Positions 36,251 through 45,587 of a DNA stretch of 51,843 nucleotides are shown here, piece by piece. How positions within the stretch are numbered: the stretch's first letter is position 1; the number at the start of each line of letters is the position of its first letter. Under the pieces are notes generated by a model that was given only the letters and a program-made list of their open reading frames with translations, searched no databases and was not told the origin of the DNA. The position numbers and the translations under genes were made by a program. Location: assembly GCA_011391125.1 (NCBI GenBank), contig JAABRE010000033.1:1-51843 (forward strand). The letters run 5' to 3'. This DNA comes from Synechococcales cyanobacterium S06. GTDB lineage: Bacteria > Cyanobacteriota > Cyanobacteriia > Cyanobacteriales > JAABRE01.

Positions 36251-38161
36251 ATGAGCGAAAAAAAGCCAGTAGAATTTCAAGATAGCTTTGATGTAGTAGT
36301 CGTTGGTGGCGGACATTCAGGTTGTGAAGCGGCATTAGCGGCAGCCCGTCTAGGTTGTCGCACCCTGATGCTAACATTAAACCTAGATAAAATCGCCTGG
36401 CAACCTTGTAATCCCGCCGTTGGTGGACCAGCCAAATCCCAATTAACCCACGAAGTTGACGCTTTGGGCGGAGAAATTGGCAAAATGAGCGATCGCACCT
36501 ACCTACAAAAGCGCATCCTCAACTCCTCGAGAGGTCCTGCGGTTTGGGCGTTGCGGGCTCAAACCGACAAGCGCGAATATGCCGCAGTCATGAAAACCAT
36601 TGTCGAAAATCAAGAAAATTTAAGCATTCGCGAAGGAATGGCTACGGATTTAATTTTAGGCAAAAATGACGAAATAATTGGGGTAGAAACCTATTTCGGC
36701 ACTTGTTTTGAAGCAAAAGCCGTGATTTTGACGACGGGAACATTTTTAGGCGGCCGCATTTGGATTGGCGATAAGTCCATGGAAGCGGGTAGAGCGGGGG
36801 AATTTGCGGCGGTAGGATTAACCGAAACCCTTAACAGATATGGCTTTGAGACAGGTAGATTAAAAACAGGAACTCCGGCTCGGGTTGATCGACGCAGCGT
36901 TGACTACAGCAAAATGGAAGTGCAACCATTTGACGAAGAAGTCCGTTGGTTTAGTTTTGATCCCGAAGTCTGGGTGGAAAGGGAGCAGATGAACTGTTAT
37001 TTAACCCGGACAACCAAGGAAACTCACCAATTAATTCGGGATAATTTGCACCTTTCGCCGATTTATGGCGGTTGGGTTGACTCAAAAGGTCCTCGTTACT
37101 GTCCGAGTATTGAGGATAAAATCGTGCGTTTTGCTGACAAGGAAAGCCATCAATTATTTATTGAACCCGAAGGCCGAGATATTCCCGAATTGTATATTCA
37201 GGGGTTTTCGACGGGATTACCTGAGAAGTTGCAATTGGCCATGTTGCACACATTGCCTGGTTTAGAAAATTGTACCATGTTGCGCCCAGCTTATGCGGTG
37301 GAATATGACTATTTACCTGCGACTCAGTGTTTCCCTACTTTGATGACTAAGAAAATTGAGGGGTTATTTGCGGCAGGTCAGATTAATGGGACAACGGGTT
37401 ATGAGGAAGCTGCGGCACAGGGGGTTGTGGCAGGAGTCAATGCAAGTCGATATGTGAAAAATCAGGAGATGATTGTCTTTTCTCGCCAGCAAAGTTATTT
37501 GGGTACTTTAATAGACGATTTGTGTACCAAAGATTTGCGCGAACCCTATCGAATGTTAACCAGTAGATCGGAATATCGCTTAATTTTACGCTCCGATAAT
37601 GCGGATCAAAGACTAACACCTTTAGGTCGAGAAATTGGGTTAATTGACGATCGCCGCTGGGCTATTTTTCAGAGCAAACAAGAGAATATTGCGGCGGAAA
37701 AAGAGCGGTTATATGAAACTAGAATTAAGGAACATGAGGCGATCGGAAAAGAAATTGCTGGTGATACTCAACAAAAAATCAAAGGCTCAATTACCTTAGC
37801 TGATTTGTTAAGAAGACCGGGTTTTCATTATGTTAATTTAGAGCAGTATAACTTAGGTAATTCTAATATTAATCAAGGGGAAAAAGAAGGCGCAGAAATT
37901 GATATTAAATACTCCGGTTATATTCAAAGACAACAAAATCAGATCGAACAAGTTAGTCGTCATACTAACAAGAAATTACCGGAGAATATCAACTATATGA
38001 ACATAGAAACCTTGTCCATGGAAGCGCGGGAAAAATTAACCCAAATTAAACCTTTAACCATTGGTCAAGCTTCCCGTACCGGAGGCGTAAATCCGGCGGA
38101 TATTAACGCTTTATTGGTTCATTTAGAGTTACATTCTCGCTCCTTAAAATTAACAGTTTAA
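36251..38161 (+). CDS. mnmG: tRNA uridine-5-carboxymethylaminomethyl modification enzyme MnmG
   Basis: 636 aa, standard for MnmG/GidA. With MnmE it adds the carboxymethylaminomethyl group to U34 of certain tRNAs, using FAD, folate and GTP. FAD-binding [19 protein letters not shown] at about residues 17-35; the family motif [39 protein letters not shown]; and the C-terminal helical EARIKLTQIKP-like region for MnmE binding. Start [15 protein letters not shown] at 36251. Monocistronic. Confidence 0.98.
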   Translation: MSEKKPVEFQDSFDVVVVGGGHSGCEAALAAARLGCRTLMLTLNLDKIAWQPCNPAVGGPAKSQLTHEVDALGGEIGKMSDRTYLQKRILNSSRGPAVWALRAQTDKREYAAVMKTIVENQENLSIREGMATDLILGKNDEIIGVETYFGTCFEAKAVILTTGTFLGGRIWIGDKSMEAGRAGEFAAVGLTETLNRYGFETGRLKTGTPARVDRRSVDYSKMEVQPFDEEVRWFSFDPEVWVEREQMNCYLTRTTKETHQLIRDNLHLSPIYGGWVDSKGPRYCPSIEDKIVRFADKESHQLFIEPEGRDIPELYIQGFSTGLPEKLQLAMLHTLPGLENCTMLRPAYAVEYDYLPATQCFPTLMTKKIEGLFAAGQINGTTGYEEAAAQGVVAGVNASRYVKNQEMIVFSRQQSYLGTLIDDLCTKDLREPYRMLTSRSEYRLILRSDNADQRLTPLGREIGLIDDRRWAIFQSKQENIAAEKERLYETRIKEHEAIGKEIAGDTQQKIKGSITLADLLRRPGFHYVNLEQYNLGNSNINQGEKEGAEIDIKYSGYIQRQQNQIEQVSRHTNKKLPENINYMNIETLSMEAREKLTQIKPLTIGQASRTGGVNPADINALLVHLELHSRSLKLTV

Positions 38162-38165
38162 TACT

Positions 38166-38235
38166 AAGGTGGGCAGTTTTTAGAGCTATTTATATTCTTG
38201 TTTTCAAGTAGTTTTAAAAACTGCCTACCCTACAA
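38166..38235. repeat. AAGGTGGGCAG...CTACCCTACAA inverted repeat
   Basis: 70 bp with AAGGTGGGCAGTTTTTA and TAAAAACTGCCTACCC as inverted arms. Related in its ends to the GTAGGGTGGGTAATTGC family. Lies between mnmG and the next gene. Confidence 0.7.
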
Positions 38236-38263
38236 TAATAACTAATAAAAAATAAGTAAAATT

Positions 38264-39361
38264 ATGCTTAATAACAAACAGGAAATAAATGACTTTGAAA
38301 CTGAGGAAAATTATCTATTTTCCGCCGAGAAAGAAGCAGAACAAATAGTTGATGATATTTTTTCAGAGTTAGATGATATTTTAGATCCTAGGGATTATGA
38401 AAATGTTAAGGTTGAGAATGAAATAGTAGAAGAAGATAATACACCCATTCCCCTTGAAGCGGAATTATTATCAGAAATTACGCCGAAAAAAGAGGAGATT
38501 ATTCAGCAGAAATATTTTGATTCTACGGCTTTTGCTGAACAAGAAGTCTTACAAGAAAACCCCGGTTTAATTAAACATTTAGATAAGTTATTATTTGTTG
38601 GTTCATTTAGTTTTTTAGTCGCTGTTATTGGATGGTTAATTAGTATAGACAAAATTAAAGTTCCTATTTTTGGATATGAAAGTCAAGAACTAGTTCCCGT
38701 GGCCAATATTACCCCTTCTCAAGATACGGAATTTGCTAATTATTTGTTACAATCTTTGAAAATAATTGACAAAGAAACTCCCTTAATTTCGGCAACACAA
38801 CCCCAGATAGATAATTCTAAATCAGAGGAAAAAATACCTCCTAATAATGATTCTGTTAAACAAAATTCTCCCACTAGAATTATTGAAAGAATTTATATAC
38901 CTTTTGCTCAACCAATTCCCAATCCTCCTCCAACTCCCACACCAACTCCCCCACCGATACAAGTGAGAAATACACCAACTCCCCCACCGATACAAGTGAG
39001 AAATACACCAACACCTCCACCGATACAGGTGAGAAATACACCAATTGCTCCCCCCATTCAAGTGAAAACTCCCCCACCACCCGTAATTCAACCAACTCCT
39101 CCACCGGTTGCTGAAAATAAAGTGGAAACTCAAGTTAGTGAGGTGGCCAATGTTGTAACAGATAGCCATACGTTGATCGGATTGTTGGAATTAGGCGATC
39201 GCAGTGCTGCTTTATTTGAGGTTGGCGGCATTACTCGACGGATTTACGTTGGCGAAAATATCGGTTCTAGTGGCTGGGCTGTGGAATCCGTAGCCAATGA
39301 CAAGGTGGTCATTAATCGTAAAGGTCAAGTGCGATCTCTCTCCGTGGGACAAGAGTTTTAA
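38264..39361 (+). CDS. Single-span Pro-rich protein with PilP/GspC-like C-terminal domain
   Basis: 365 aa. An acidic cytosolic part (about 1-105), one membrane span (LLFVGSFSFLVAVIGWLI, about 109-126), and a proline-rich extracytoplasmic arm with TPPPIQVRN repeated about three times and degenerate flanking copies (about 220-275). The C-terminal about 75 residues (TLIGLLELGDRSAALFEVGG...GWAVESVANDKVVINRKGQVR) resemble the PilP/GspC HR domain that links inner-membrane and outer-membrane parts of pilus or secretion machines. No pilus gene is adjacent. Function is an inference from architecture. Confidence 0.75.
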   Translation: MLNNKQEINDFETEENYLFSAEKEAEQIVDDIFSELDDILDPRDYENVKVENEIVEEDNTPIPLEAELLSEITPKKEEIIQQKYFDSTAFAEQEVLQENPGLIKHLDKLLFVGSFSFLVAVIGWLISIDKIKVPIFGYESQELVPVANITPSQDTEFANYLLQSLKIIDKETPLISATQPQIDNSKSEEKIPPNNDSVKQNSPTRIIERIYIPFAQPIPNPPPTPTPTPPPIQVRNTPTPPPIQVRNTPTPPPIQVRNTPIAPPIQVKTPPPPVIQPTPPPVAENKVETQVSEVANVVTDSHTLIGLLELGDRSAALFEVGGITRRIYVGENIGSSGWAVESVANDKVVINRKGQVRSLSVGQEF

Positions 39362-39444
39362 CAATTTACGATCAGTGAAACTAAGCGACTCTTTTTGCCG
39401 AAACTTGTTTTTTTATACAAAAATATTTTGCCAGTTAATAAGTA

Positions 39445-39637
39445 GGGTTTACGGAAAAAAGCTGACAGCTATGTAGATCAAGACTTGCAAGTTGGTTGGA
39501 CTTGAATTAAGGGCAAGGATTTCAACAAATAATAGTAAAAAACCTTACATTTACGGGGATTAATCAAGATTTTTGCTCGTCAAAAGACGCAGTCAAACTA
39601 TCAACTCGCCCTCACCAGCCATTTATTCAGCAAACCC
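39445..39637. mobile_element. GGGTTTGCTGAATAAA MITE, copy 2 (193 bp, inverted)
   Basis: 193 bp, reverse orientation relative to 27820-28026, flanked by TAAGTA direct repeats (39439-39444, 39638-39643). It holds one GTTGATA unit instead of three, which accounts for the 14-bp length difference. It occupies most of the 306-bp gap between the Pro-rich gene and lysS. Confidence 0.9.
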
Positions 39638-39667
39638 TAAGTAGGCTGTTGCACAGCCCACCTATAA

Positions 39668-41206
39668 TTATTCCTCTACATGGGCCGAAGTCTGAGTTTT
39701 CAACAGAGGAAACGCAATTACATCCCTGATACTCAGGGAATTTGTCAATAACATGACCAGGCGATCGATGCCGATTCCTAAGCCAACAGTGGGAGGCATT
39801 CCGTATTCGAGGGCGGTTACGAAGTCTTCGTCAATGTCGTGTGCTTCTTCATCACCCGCCGCTTTTTTCTCGGCTTGATCTTCTAACCTTTGGCGTTGAT
39901 CAATGGGGTCGGTTAACTCGGAAAAACCGTTGGCTAATTCCCTTCCAACCACAAATAACTCAAACCTTTCTACTAATCCTTGTTTTTCCCTGTGGGGTTT
40001 AGCTAAAGGTGAAATTTCGATGGGATAATCCATCACAAAAGTTGGTTGAATTAAAGTGGATTCTACTCGCTGCTCGAAAACTTCATTTAACAATTTTCCC
40101 ACGGTTTGATAACCTTCGGGAATCTCAATTTTAGCCGCTTCACAGGCAATTTTAGCCGCTTCAAAATCACTAAACTGAGTGAAATCTAACCCCGTCGCTT
40201 CCTTAACCAAATTGTGCATTGTTTCCCTACGCCAAGGAGACTCTAAATCGATCGTTCTTTGGTCGTATTCAACTTGAGCAGAACCCAACACTTCTTGGGA
40301 GATATTTCTAATCATATCTTCGGTTAAATCCATCATATCATAATAGTCACCGTAGGCTTGATAGACTTCAATGGACGTAAATTCAGGGTTATGTTTTGTG
40401 GAAATTCCCTCATTTCTGAAAATGCGCCCTAGTTCAAAAACCTTCTCAAATCCACCGACAACCAATCGTTTTAGATGCAATTCCGTAGCGATACGGAGAT
40501 ATAAATTCATCTCTAAAGTATTATGATAGGTAACAAAAGGACGTGCTTCTGCTCCTCCTGCTTCAGTTTGTAAAACCGGAGTTTCTATTTCTAAGAAATC
40601 CCGCTCATCTAAATAGCGTCTAATACCTGCTGTAATCCGCGCTCTTAAACGAAAAGTTTTCCTAACTTCTGGGTTAATAATTAAGTCTATATATCGCTGA
40701 CGATAGCGCTTTTCAGTATCAGTTAAACCATGCCATTTATCTGGTAATGGTAAAATCGACTTAGTTAATATATTGTATTCATTTACAAAAATAGATAATT
40801 CCCCTTTTTCTGTCCTTTTAATAGTACCTTTAACCCCAATAATATCGCCAACATCGGTTAATTTTTTGAGGTTATTAAACGCATTTTCTTTGTCAGACAT
40901 AGACTCATCAATGCATTTTTTGTCTAAATATAGTTGGATAGTTCCTGTCTCATCTTGCAGGTTAAAAAAGGCTAATTTACCGAATACTCGTCTCGCAATA
41001 ATTCGTCCAGCAATTGAAACTAAATCTCCTTTTTCTTCCCCATTTTCTAATTCGATATATTTTTCCTGCAATTCTTCGGCATGATGGGTTATTTCCCATC
41101 TATAAGCATAAGGGTTAAAACCTAATTTAGTCAATTCTCCTGCTTTTTCTATACGGTTTTGGCGAATTTCAGCTAGGGTTGAATGTTGGTTGTTTTCGTT
41201 TGACAT
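39668..41206 (-). CDS. lysS: Lysyl-tRNA synthetase (class II)
   Basis: 512 aa, class IIb synthetase for tRNA-Lys. OB-fold anticodon domain ([22 protein letters not shown]), catalytic motif 1 near [21 protein letters not shown], motif 2 [20 protein letters not shown], motif 3 [13 protein letters not shown]. The ATG at 41206 follows AGAAAAAATAGT with only a weak ribosome site. Confidence 0.98.
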   Translation of the reverse strand: MSNENNQHSTLAEIRQNRIEKAGELTKLGFNPYAYRWEITHHAEELQEKYIELENGEEKGDLVSIAGRIIARRVFGKLAFFNLQDETGTIQLYLDKKCIDESMSDKENAFNNLKKLTDVGDIIGVKGTIKRTEKGELSIFVNEYNILTKSILPLPDKWHGLTDTEKRYRQRYIDLIINPEVRKTFRLRARITAGIRRYLDERDFLEIETPVLQTEAGGAEARPFVTYHNTLEMNLYLRIATELHLKRLVVGGFEKVFELGRIFRNEGISTKHNPEFTSIEVYQAYGDYYDMMDLTEDMIRNISQEVLGSAQVEYDQRTIDLESPWRRETMHNLVKEATGLDFTQFSDFEAAKIACEAAKIEIPEGYQTVGKLLNEVFEQRVESTLIQPTFVMDYPIEISPLAKPHREKQGLVERFELFVVGRELANGFSELTDPIDQRQRLEDQAEKKAAGDEEAHDIDEDFVTALEYGMPPTVGLGIGIDRLVMLLTNSLSIRDVIAFPLLKTQTSAHVEE

Positions 41207-41265
41207 ACTATTTTTTCTGTAATTTTTGTTTATTTGTCGCTGGTTTCTCTGGTTTGTTTATCTCA

Positions 41266-41312
41266 CGCAACCCCCCCTTCCCCCCCTTAAAAGGGGGGGC
41301 TTCGCGAAGGCG
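41266..41312. repeat. G/C hairpin repeat upstream of lysS
   Basis: CAACCCCCCCTTCCCCCCCT and AAAAGGGGGGGCTTCG pair into a hairpin, with TTCGCGAA next to it. The 294-bp gap also contains a TTTTGTCAAGTAA direct repeat (about 41447, 41461) just before the SIMPL gene. Confidence 0.6.
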
Positions 41313-41500
41313 CAAAGAAAGACGCTAAGAGCTAATTTAAGGCGATTTTTGAGATAAAACCAACCTTTTATTATACCATAATTATGTTGGTCTGTTCTTG
41401 GTTTTAAGCTTTTTTAGCTGTTTAAGGCTATGTGGTTTGGGGGAACTTTTGTCAAGTAACTTTTGTCAAGTAATTTTTATCCCACCATAAATTTACTTAT

Positions 41501-42250
41501 ATGAAAAATAATTTTTCGCTGGAAAGGTTTCCTCAACTTTTTGCGGGTTTAACTTTTCTTTCTCTCTCTTTGGTCATTAGTTCTTTGATTGGCGCTAGTG
41601 CCATTCGTGATTTTCAGCAATCGAGGGATGTTCTTGTGGTTACGGGTTCGGCTAAAAGGGCAATTCGGGCTGATTACATTGTCTGGCGTTTATCGGTTTC
41701 TAGTCAACAAGCCACTGCCCAAGCTGCTTATCAGGACCTGAAAAGTCAAACTGAACGGGTACAATCTTATTTGACAGAAAAACAAGTTCCGGCTCAATCC
41801 GTTACGCTGAGTGCGATTGAGAGTTATCCGATTCGGGAAATTACTAGCAATGGACAAGAAACGGGACAAACTTTAGCCTACCGTTTAAGTCAACGTTTGG
41901 AGATTCGCTCGGAGGATGTTGACAAATATACTAAATTAAGTCAGGAGTCTTCTGAATTAATTAATGAAGGAATTAGCATTGTTTCTGAACCACCCCAATA
42001 TCTTTATAGTCAAATCAATCAATTACGCATTGAGATGGTAGCTGAAGCCGCCAAGGATGCAAAAGCCCGAGCAGAGGCGATCGCCCGCAGCACAGGAAAT
42101 CAAATAGGTGCGGTCCGAAGTGCGGAAACGGGGGTTTTTCAAATTACGTCTCGTAATTCCACGGAGGTGAGTGATTACGGAATCTATGATACATCTTCGG
42201 TGGAAAAGGATATTACGGCGGTTCTTTCGGTTAAATTTAGTTTAAAATAA
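41501..42250 (+). CDS. SIMPL domain-containing exported protein
   Basis: 249 aa. Signal/anchor at the N-terminus (FAGLTFLSLSLVISSLIGASAI, about 15-36), then a SIMPL (DUF541) domain: VVTGSAKRAIRADYIVWRLSVS, GQTLAYRLSQRLEIRSEDVDK, and the helix AKARAEAIARSTGNQIGAVRS. Family proteins form periplasmic oligomeric rings; the name comes from a mammalian signalling protein and gives no bacterial function. ATG 41501 lies after an AT-rich leader. Confidence 0.88.
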   Translation: MKNNFSLERFPQLFAGLTFLSLSLVISSLIGASAIRDFQQSRDVLVVTGSAKRAIRADYIVWRLSVSSQQATAQAAYQDLKSQTERVQSYLTEKQVPAQSVTLSAIESYPIREITSNGQETGQTLAYRLSQRLEIRSEDVDKYTKLSQESSELINEGISIVSEPPQYLYSQINQLRIEMVAEAAKDAKARAEAIARSTGNQIGAVRSAETGVFQITSRNSTEVSDYGIYDTSSVEKDITAVLSVKFSLK

Positions 42251-42292
42251 TTTTCTCAATCTGGCCAAAAAGAGGTCATTTCAGTTATCAGT

Positions 42293-42396
42293 TATAGCCT
42301 TTTTAGTTGACATTTTACCTCTCTTTCCCCCTCTCCCTTTGGGATGAGGGGGGTAGGGGGGTGAGGGGTAGATAACATTTAATCAGAAAATGCTAT
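42293..42396. mobile_element. TATAGCATTTTC-type MITE, copy 3 (inverted)
   Basis: About 104 bp in reverse orientation: TATAGCCTTTTTAGTTGACA at the left, CCCCTCTCCCTTTGGGATGA core, and TTTAATCAGAAAATGCTAT at the right. Confidence 0.8.
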
Positions 42397-42399
42397 CTC

Positions 42400-42452
42400 A
42401 GTGAACAGTGAACAGTTATTAATTATCTGTTCACTGTTCACTGTTCACTGAG
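42400..42452. repeat. Inverted heptamer arrays GTGAACA / TGTTCAC
   Basis: Two GTGAACA units face three TGTTCAC units (42428-42448) across an AT-rich loop, so the region can form a long hairpin. Confidence 0.8.
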
Positions 42453-42637
42453 CAGGGCTGTTTCAAAGTCAAGAGCAAAATTTGAAGACCCTCACCCCCA
42501 ACCCCTCATCCCAAAGGGAGAGGGGAGCATATTTCCTAATATTTAAAACCTGTTTTTTAATTAGTAGAAAAAAGGTATTTAAACTCATATTAGGCAAGGG
42601 TTTCAAAAATAGCAATTTTTACTTTAAAACAGCCCTG
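42453..42637. mobile_element. 185-bp CAGGGCTGTTT MITE
   Basis: Ends CAGGGCTGTTTCAAAG and the reverse of CAGGGCTGTTTTAAAG (one mismatch in 16). Flanked on both sides by GTTCACTGAG, a possible 10-bp target duplication. It carries inside it a CTCACCCCCAACCCCTC repeat with the same AATTTGAAGACCCTC edge as the 48-bp units in the gene at the right end of the window. Confidence 0.75.
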
Positions 42638-42739
42638 GTTCACTGAGGGGGGGGGAGGAAACCTGAAACCTTTTTTTTGGTTAAGTTGTAATATATAACA
42701 ATTATCAATCGTGATATATTGACTAGACAACTAATTTGA

Positions 42740-44479
42740 ATGTTCCCCATTATGTTTAAAACTTCTCATTTACCGGCGGTTATTTTTGGTGCTGTAACGA
42801 CGATGATTGTGCAATCACAGCCTGTATTCGCTAGTTTATCTGCGGATCAAATTGGTGATATTGCCGAGAACATAACGGTTCGTATTTTAACCCCCGCAAG
42901 TCCGGGTTCGGGGATTATTATTGGGAGAAATGGTAACACTTACACGGTTTTAACGGCACGTCATGTAATTGCAGGTATTGTAGCCGGTGAGGAGTCAGAC
43001 GTGGAAACAAGTGACGGGGAATTGCACGCCATTAATACCAGAAATATCAAGACTTTTGGCGAAAAGTGGGATTTAGCGGTGGTGGAATTTACCAGCGATA
43101 AATCCTATCAGGTGGGTCAAATGGGTGATTCTTCCACCTTGAAACGGGGTCAAATGGTTTACGTTGCCGGCTTCCCCATTGCCACTGCGGCGATGAATAT
43201 TTCCCTTCTCAATTTTACCAAGGGAAATTTAACTGCTGTAACTTCCCGTGCTTTTGAGAATGGTTACGGGTTGGTGTATGATAACACTACTCTCCCCGGA
43301 ATGAGTGGGGGTGTGGTTTTGGATGAAAATGGCAAAATTGTTGGGGTACATGGCCGAGCAGATGCGGAGAACAGCAAAGCTACCGATGATCCCAATATTA
43401 GAATGAAAACGGGTTTTAATTTGGCAATTCCCATTAATTCCTATCTCGGTTTAACTAATCAACTTGCCTTTAATCCTAATATTAATCAAAACTCGGCTTT
43501 GAAGGCTGATGATTACTATACTCAAGCTAATCAAAAATATGACCAGAAAGATTATCAAGGGGCAATTTCTTTATTTAATCAGGCCATTGCTTTAAATTCT
43601 AACTATGATAAGGCATACAACGATCGGGGTAATACCTACTTTTACTTACAAAAATACCAAGAGGCGATCGCCGATTATACCCAAGCTATTGCCATTAATC
43701 CCCAATATGCAGAAGCCTACTATAATCGGGGTACTACCTACTATTACTTACAAAAATACCCAGAGGCGATCGCTAATTTTAACCGAGCTATTGCCATTAA
43801 TCCCCAATCTGCAGAAGCCTACTATAATCGGGGTACAGCCTACTATGACTTACAAAAATACCCAGAGGCGATCGCTGATTTTAACCGAGCTATTGCCATT
43901 AATCCCCAATATGCTGATGCCTACTATAATCGGGGTACTACCTACTATTACTTACAAAAATACCCAGAGGCGATCGCTGATTTTAACCGAGCTATTGCCA
44001 TTAATCCCCAATATGCTGATGCCTACTATAATCGAGGTGTTACCTACGCTGATTTACAAAAATACCAAGAGGCGATCGCCGATTATACCCAAGCTATTGC
44101 TATTAATCCCCAATATGCTGATGCCTACTATAATCGGGGTACAGCCTACTATGACTTACAAAAATACCCAGAGGCGATCGCCGATTATACCCAAGCTATT
44201 GCTATTAATCCCCAACTTGACTTAGCTTACAATAATCGGGGTTGGGCCTACAATAACTTACAAAAATACCCAGAGGCGATCGCCGATTATAACCGAGCTA
44301 TTGCCATTAATCCCCAATATGCTGATGCCTACAATAATCGGGGTATAACCTACTATAACTTACAAAAATACCCGGAGGCAAGAAGGGATTTTAACCAAGC
44401 TGCGAACCTTTTTTTACAACAGGGAAATAATACCGGGTATCAACAAACCATGAATAATTTGAATCAGTTACCGAGGTGA
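42740..44479 (+). CDS. Exported trypsin-like serine protease with TPR array
   Basis: 579 aa (an inner Met at residue 5 is an alternative start). Signal peptide to about residue 31 (VQSQPVFA). Protease domain about 35-240: His in LTARHVIAG, Asp in KWDLAVVEF, Ser in LPGMSGGVV. Then nine 34-residue TPRs, residues about 254-565, seven of them nearly identical (AYYNRGTTYYYLQKYPEAIA). At DNA level the 102-bp units are almost the same, and most carry GCGATCGC (HIP1). Likely a periplasmic protease with a protein-docking arm; the substrate is unknown. Confidence 0.92.
   Translation: MFPIMFKTSHLPAVIFGAVTTMIVQSQPVFASLSADQIGDIAENITVRILTPASPGSGIIIGRNGNTYTVLTARHVIAGIVAGEESDVETSDGELHAINTRNIKTFGEKWDLAVVEFTSDKSYQVGQMGDSSTLKRGQMVYVAGFPIATAAMNISLLNFTKGNLTAVTSRAFENGYGLVYDNTTLPGMSGGVVLDENGKIVGVHGRADAENSKATDDPNIRMKTGFNLAIPINSYLGLTNQLAFNPNINQNSALKADDYYTQANQKYDQKDYQGAISLFNQAIALNSNYDKAYNDRGNTYFYLQKYQEAIADYTQAIAINPQYAEAYYNRGTTYYYLQKYPEAIANFNRAIAINPQSAEAYYNRGTAYYDLQKYPEAIADFNRAIAINPQYADAYYNRGTTYYYLQKYPEAIADFNRAIAINPQYADAYYNRGVTYADLQKYQEAIADYTQAIAINPQYADAYYNRGTAYYDLQKYPEAIADYTQAIAINPQLDLAYNNRGWAYNNLQKYPEAIADYNRAIAINPQYADAYNNRGITYYNLQKYPEARRDFNQAANLFLQQGNNTGYQQTMNNLNQLPR
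43597..44350. repeat. 102-bp tandem repeat encoding the TPRs
   Basis: Seven to eight near-identical 102-bp units. Marker block CAAAAATACCCAGAGGCGAT followed by CGC recurs at 102-bp spacing, placing a HIP1 octamer at the same point in nearly every unit. Confidence 0.88.
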
Positions 44480-44481
44480 GT

Positions 44482-44692
44482 TTGTAGGGTGGGTAAGGTT
44501 GCGAATAATCTAGTCGATTTAACGATGAATGTGAAATCGCCATTGCCCACCACCGACAATATTAAGCTTTGTAACAATTACTTGACAAAAATACATTTTA
44601 ATGTATATATTTTTTTGGCTTGGTGGGCAAAACAAATAATTAATCAAGGGTTTTCTGAGCAGATTAATTGCCGTTTTACCCACCCTACCAAT
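44482..44692. repeat. GTAGGGTGGGTAA repeat, copy 4
   Basis: About 211 bp with ends TTGTAGGGTGGGTAA and TTACCCACCCTACCAA. It fills the space between the protease gene and the HicB stop codon, ending directly at it. Confidence 0.78.
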
Positions 44693-44911
44693 TTAAGCTA
44701 CTTGTGATAATTGAATTAATGGTAAGGGTTTATGATCTTGTTGATAAATCTCAATCAGTGATTCCATTAAATCTTGTGCATTTTGCAATGCTTCTTCATA
44801 GGTTTGACCATGAGTGCAAGGTTGCATGACATCAGTAAATTCTGGTAATGTCACTAGAAAAAGTTGATCCTCTTCTGACCATTGAATAATTATGCTGTAG
44901 TGATAGTTCAT
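44693..44911 (-). CDS. hicB: HicB-family antitoxin
   Basis: 72 aa: HYSIIIQWSEEDQLFLVTLPEF then THGQTYEEALQNAQDLMESLIE, the short HicB fold without a DNA-binding tail. It follows hicA directly: its ATG shares a base with the hicA stop. The gene order (toxin first) is the classic HicAB arrangement, unlike the module at 24372-24793. Confidence 0.92.
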   Translation of the reverse strand: MNYHYSIIIQWSEEDQLFLVTLPEFTDVMQPCTHGQTYEEALQNAQDLMESLIEIYQQDHKPLPLIQLSQVA

Positions 44912-45114
44912 TATTTACTCTCCCTGAGTTTTTTTAAATCTTGATTAACTCGTTTTTCCAAATATTTAGGTGCATCATCTCCATCTTGACCACACAGTGT
45001 TATTTTAGTTGGTAAGTTGGGATGTTCCCAAATTGTATGACTACCTTTGGCTGGACGATAAATAAATCCTGCTTTTAGTAACATACTTTTTAACTCTCTA
45101 ATTTTTTTTGGCAT
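44911..45114 (-). CDS. hicA: HicA-family toxin
   Basis: 67 aa: KIRELKSMLLKAGFIYRPAKGSHTIWEHP with the catalytic His in KGSH, and a C-terminal helix (KRVNQDLKKLRE). Predicted mRNA interferase. Upstream lies AT-rich DNA and a MITE. Confidence 0.92.
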   Translation of the reverse strand: MPKKIRELKSMLLKAGFIYRPAKGSHTIWEHPNLPTKITLCGQDGDDAPKYLEKRVNQDLKKLRESK

Positions 45115-45582
45115 TAATAATAATATTTATTTAATTTTATGACTTTTAGTTAATTATAAGTTAGTACCGCGCACCGATAATTTATCTTTTTAACAGTTAT
45201 AGTAATTCCCAATAAAAATCAAACAAAAGTTTTTAGTTTGTTGTTGGACTTTAGTCCTAAGAAGCGCTAAAGCGCAACTACGAACCTATTTTTCAATTGT
45301 TCTAATCTTAATGGGAATTACTATATTTTACAAATCTGACGCACTCTACCGCAATATTAAGTTTAGTAACAATTGCTTGACAATATGGCTGTTTTATGGG
45401 GAAGGGCGATCGCTATGAACGACTCAACTCGCAAGATGTTTATTATATAGTCGTTCTCAATAAAAATGAAACACATAATTGAGTTGGATCAAAAACCTGG
45501 TTTCTCACTCTGAATAAAGAATTTACCCCCTTAAGTAAATTAAGAAACCAGGTTTTTACTGTTTCAATCTTAATCAGAATTA
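45115..45582. other. 468-bp gap with two MITE-like elements
   Basis: Contains a 128-bp MITE (45198-45325), a fragment related to GTAGGGTGGG copy 4 (CAATATTAAG...GTAACAATTGCTTGACAA, about 45351-45382), one HIP1 site, and a 142-bp relative of the MITE (45446-45587). No gene seen. Confidence 0.7.
45198..45325. mobile_element. 128-bp TATAGTAATTCC MITE, copy 2
   Basis: Same length and near-identical sequence to 6317-6444 and 49269-49396. Confidence 0.88.
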
Positions 45583-45587
45583 CTATA
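45446..45587. mobile_element. 142-bp relative of the TATAGTAATTCC MITE
   Basis: Ends TATAGTCGTTCTCAATAAAA and, inverted, TATAGTAATTCTGATTAAGA. The middle is different: a hairpin AACCTGGTTTCT / AGAAACCAGGTT. The right end provides the stop codon of the coiled-coil gene. Confidence 0.78.

Larger units (their letters stand above)
42251..42739. other. 489-bp gap: two MITEs and inverted heptamers
   Basis: Holds a TATAGC MITE (42293-42396), GTGAACA heptamers inverted against TGTTCAC heptamers (42400-42448), and a CAGGGCTG MITE with a possible target duplication (42453-42637). The rest is the AT-rich leader of the protease gene. Confidence 0.75.

Noticed and set aside
36102-36377. 91-codon minus-strand frame opposite the mnmG start
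   Set aside because: It is antisense to mnmG and ends in the GCCTTTGCGTGAGA repeat; the protein is the usual repeat-coded peptide.
38822-39169. Trp/Ser-rich minus-strand frames opposite the Pro-rich gene
   Set aside because: Antisense of the TPPPIQVRN repeats.
43605-44225. 206-codon frame within the protease-TPR gene
   Set aside because: Shifted-frame shadow of the 102-bp repeat; periodic only because the DNA is.
43597-44350. CRISPR-like periodic DNA
   Set aside because: The 102-bp period is a coding TPR repeat with no unique spacers.
44489-44707. 72-codon frame after the protease gene
   Set aside because: Falls within repeat copy 4 and overlaps the hicB end; no start signal.
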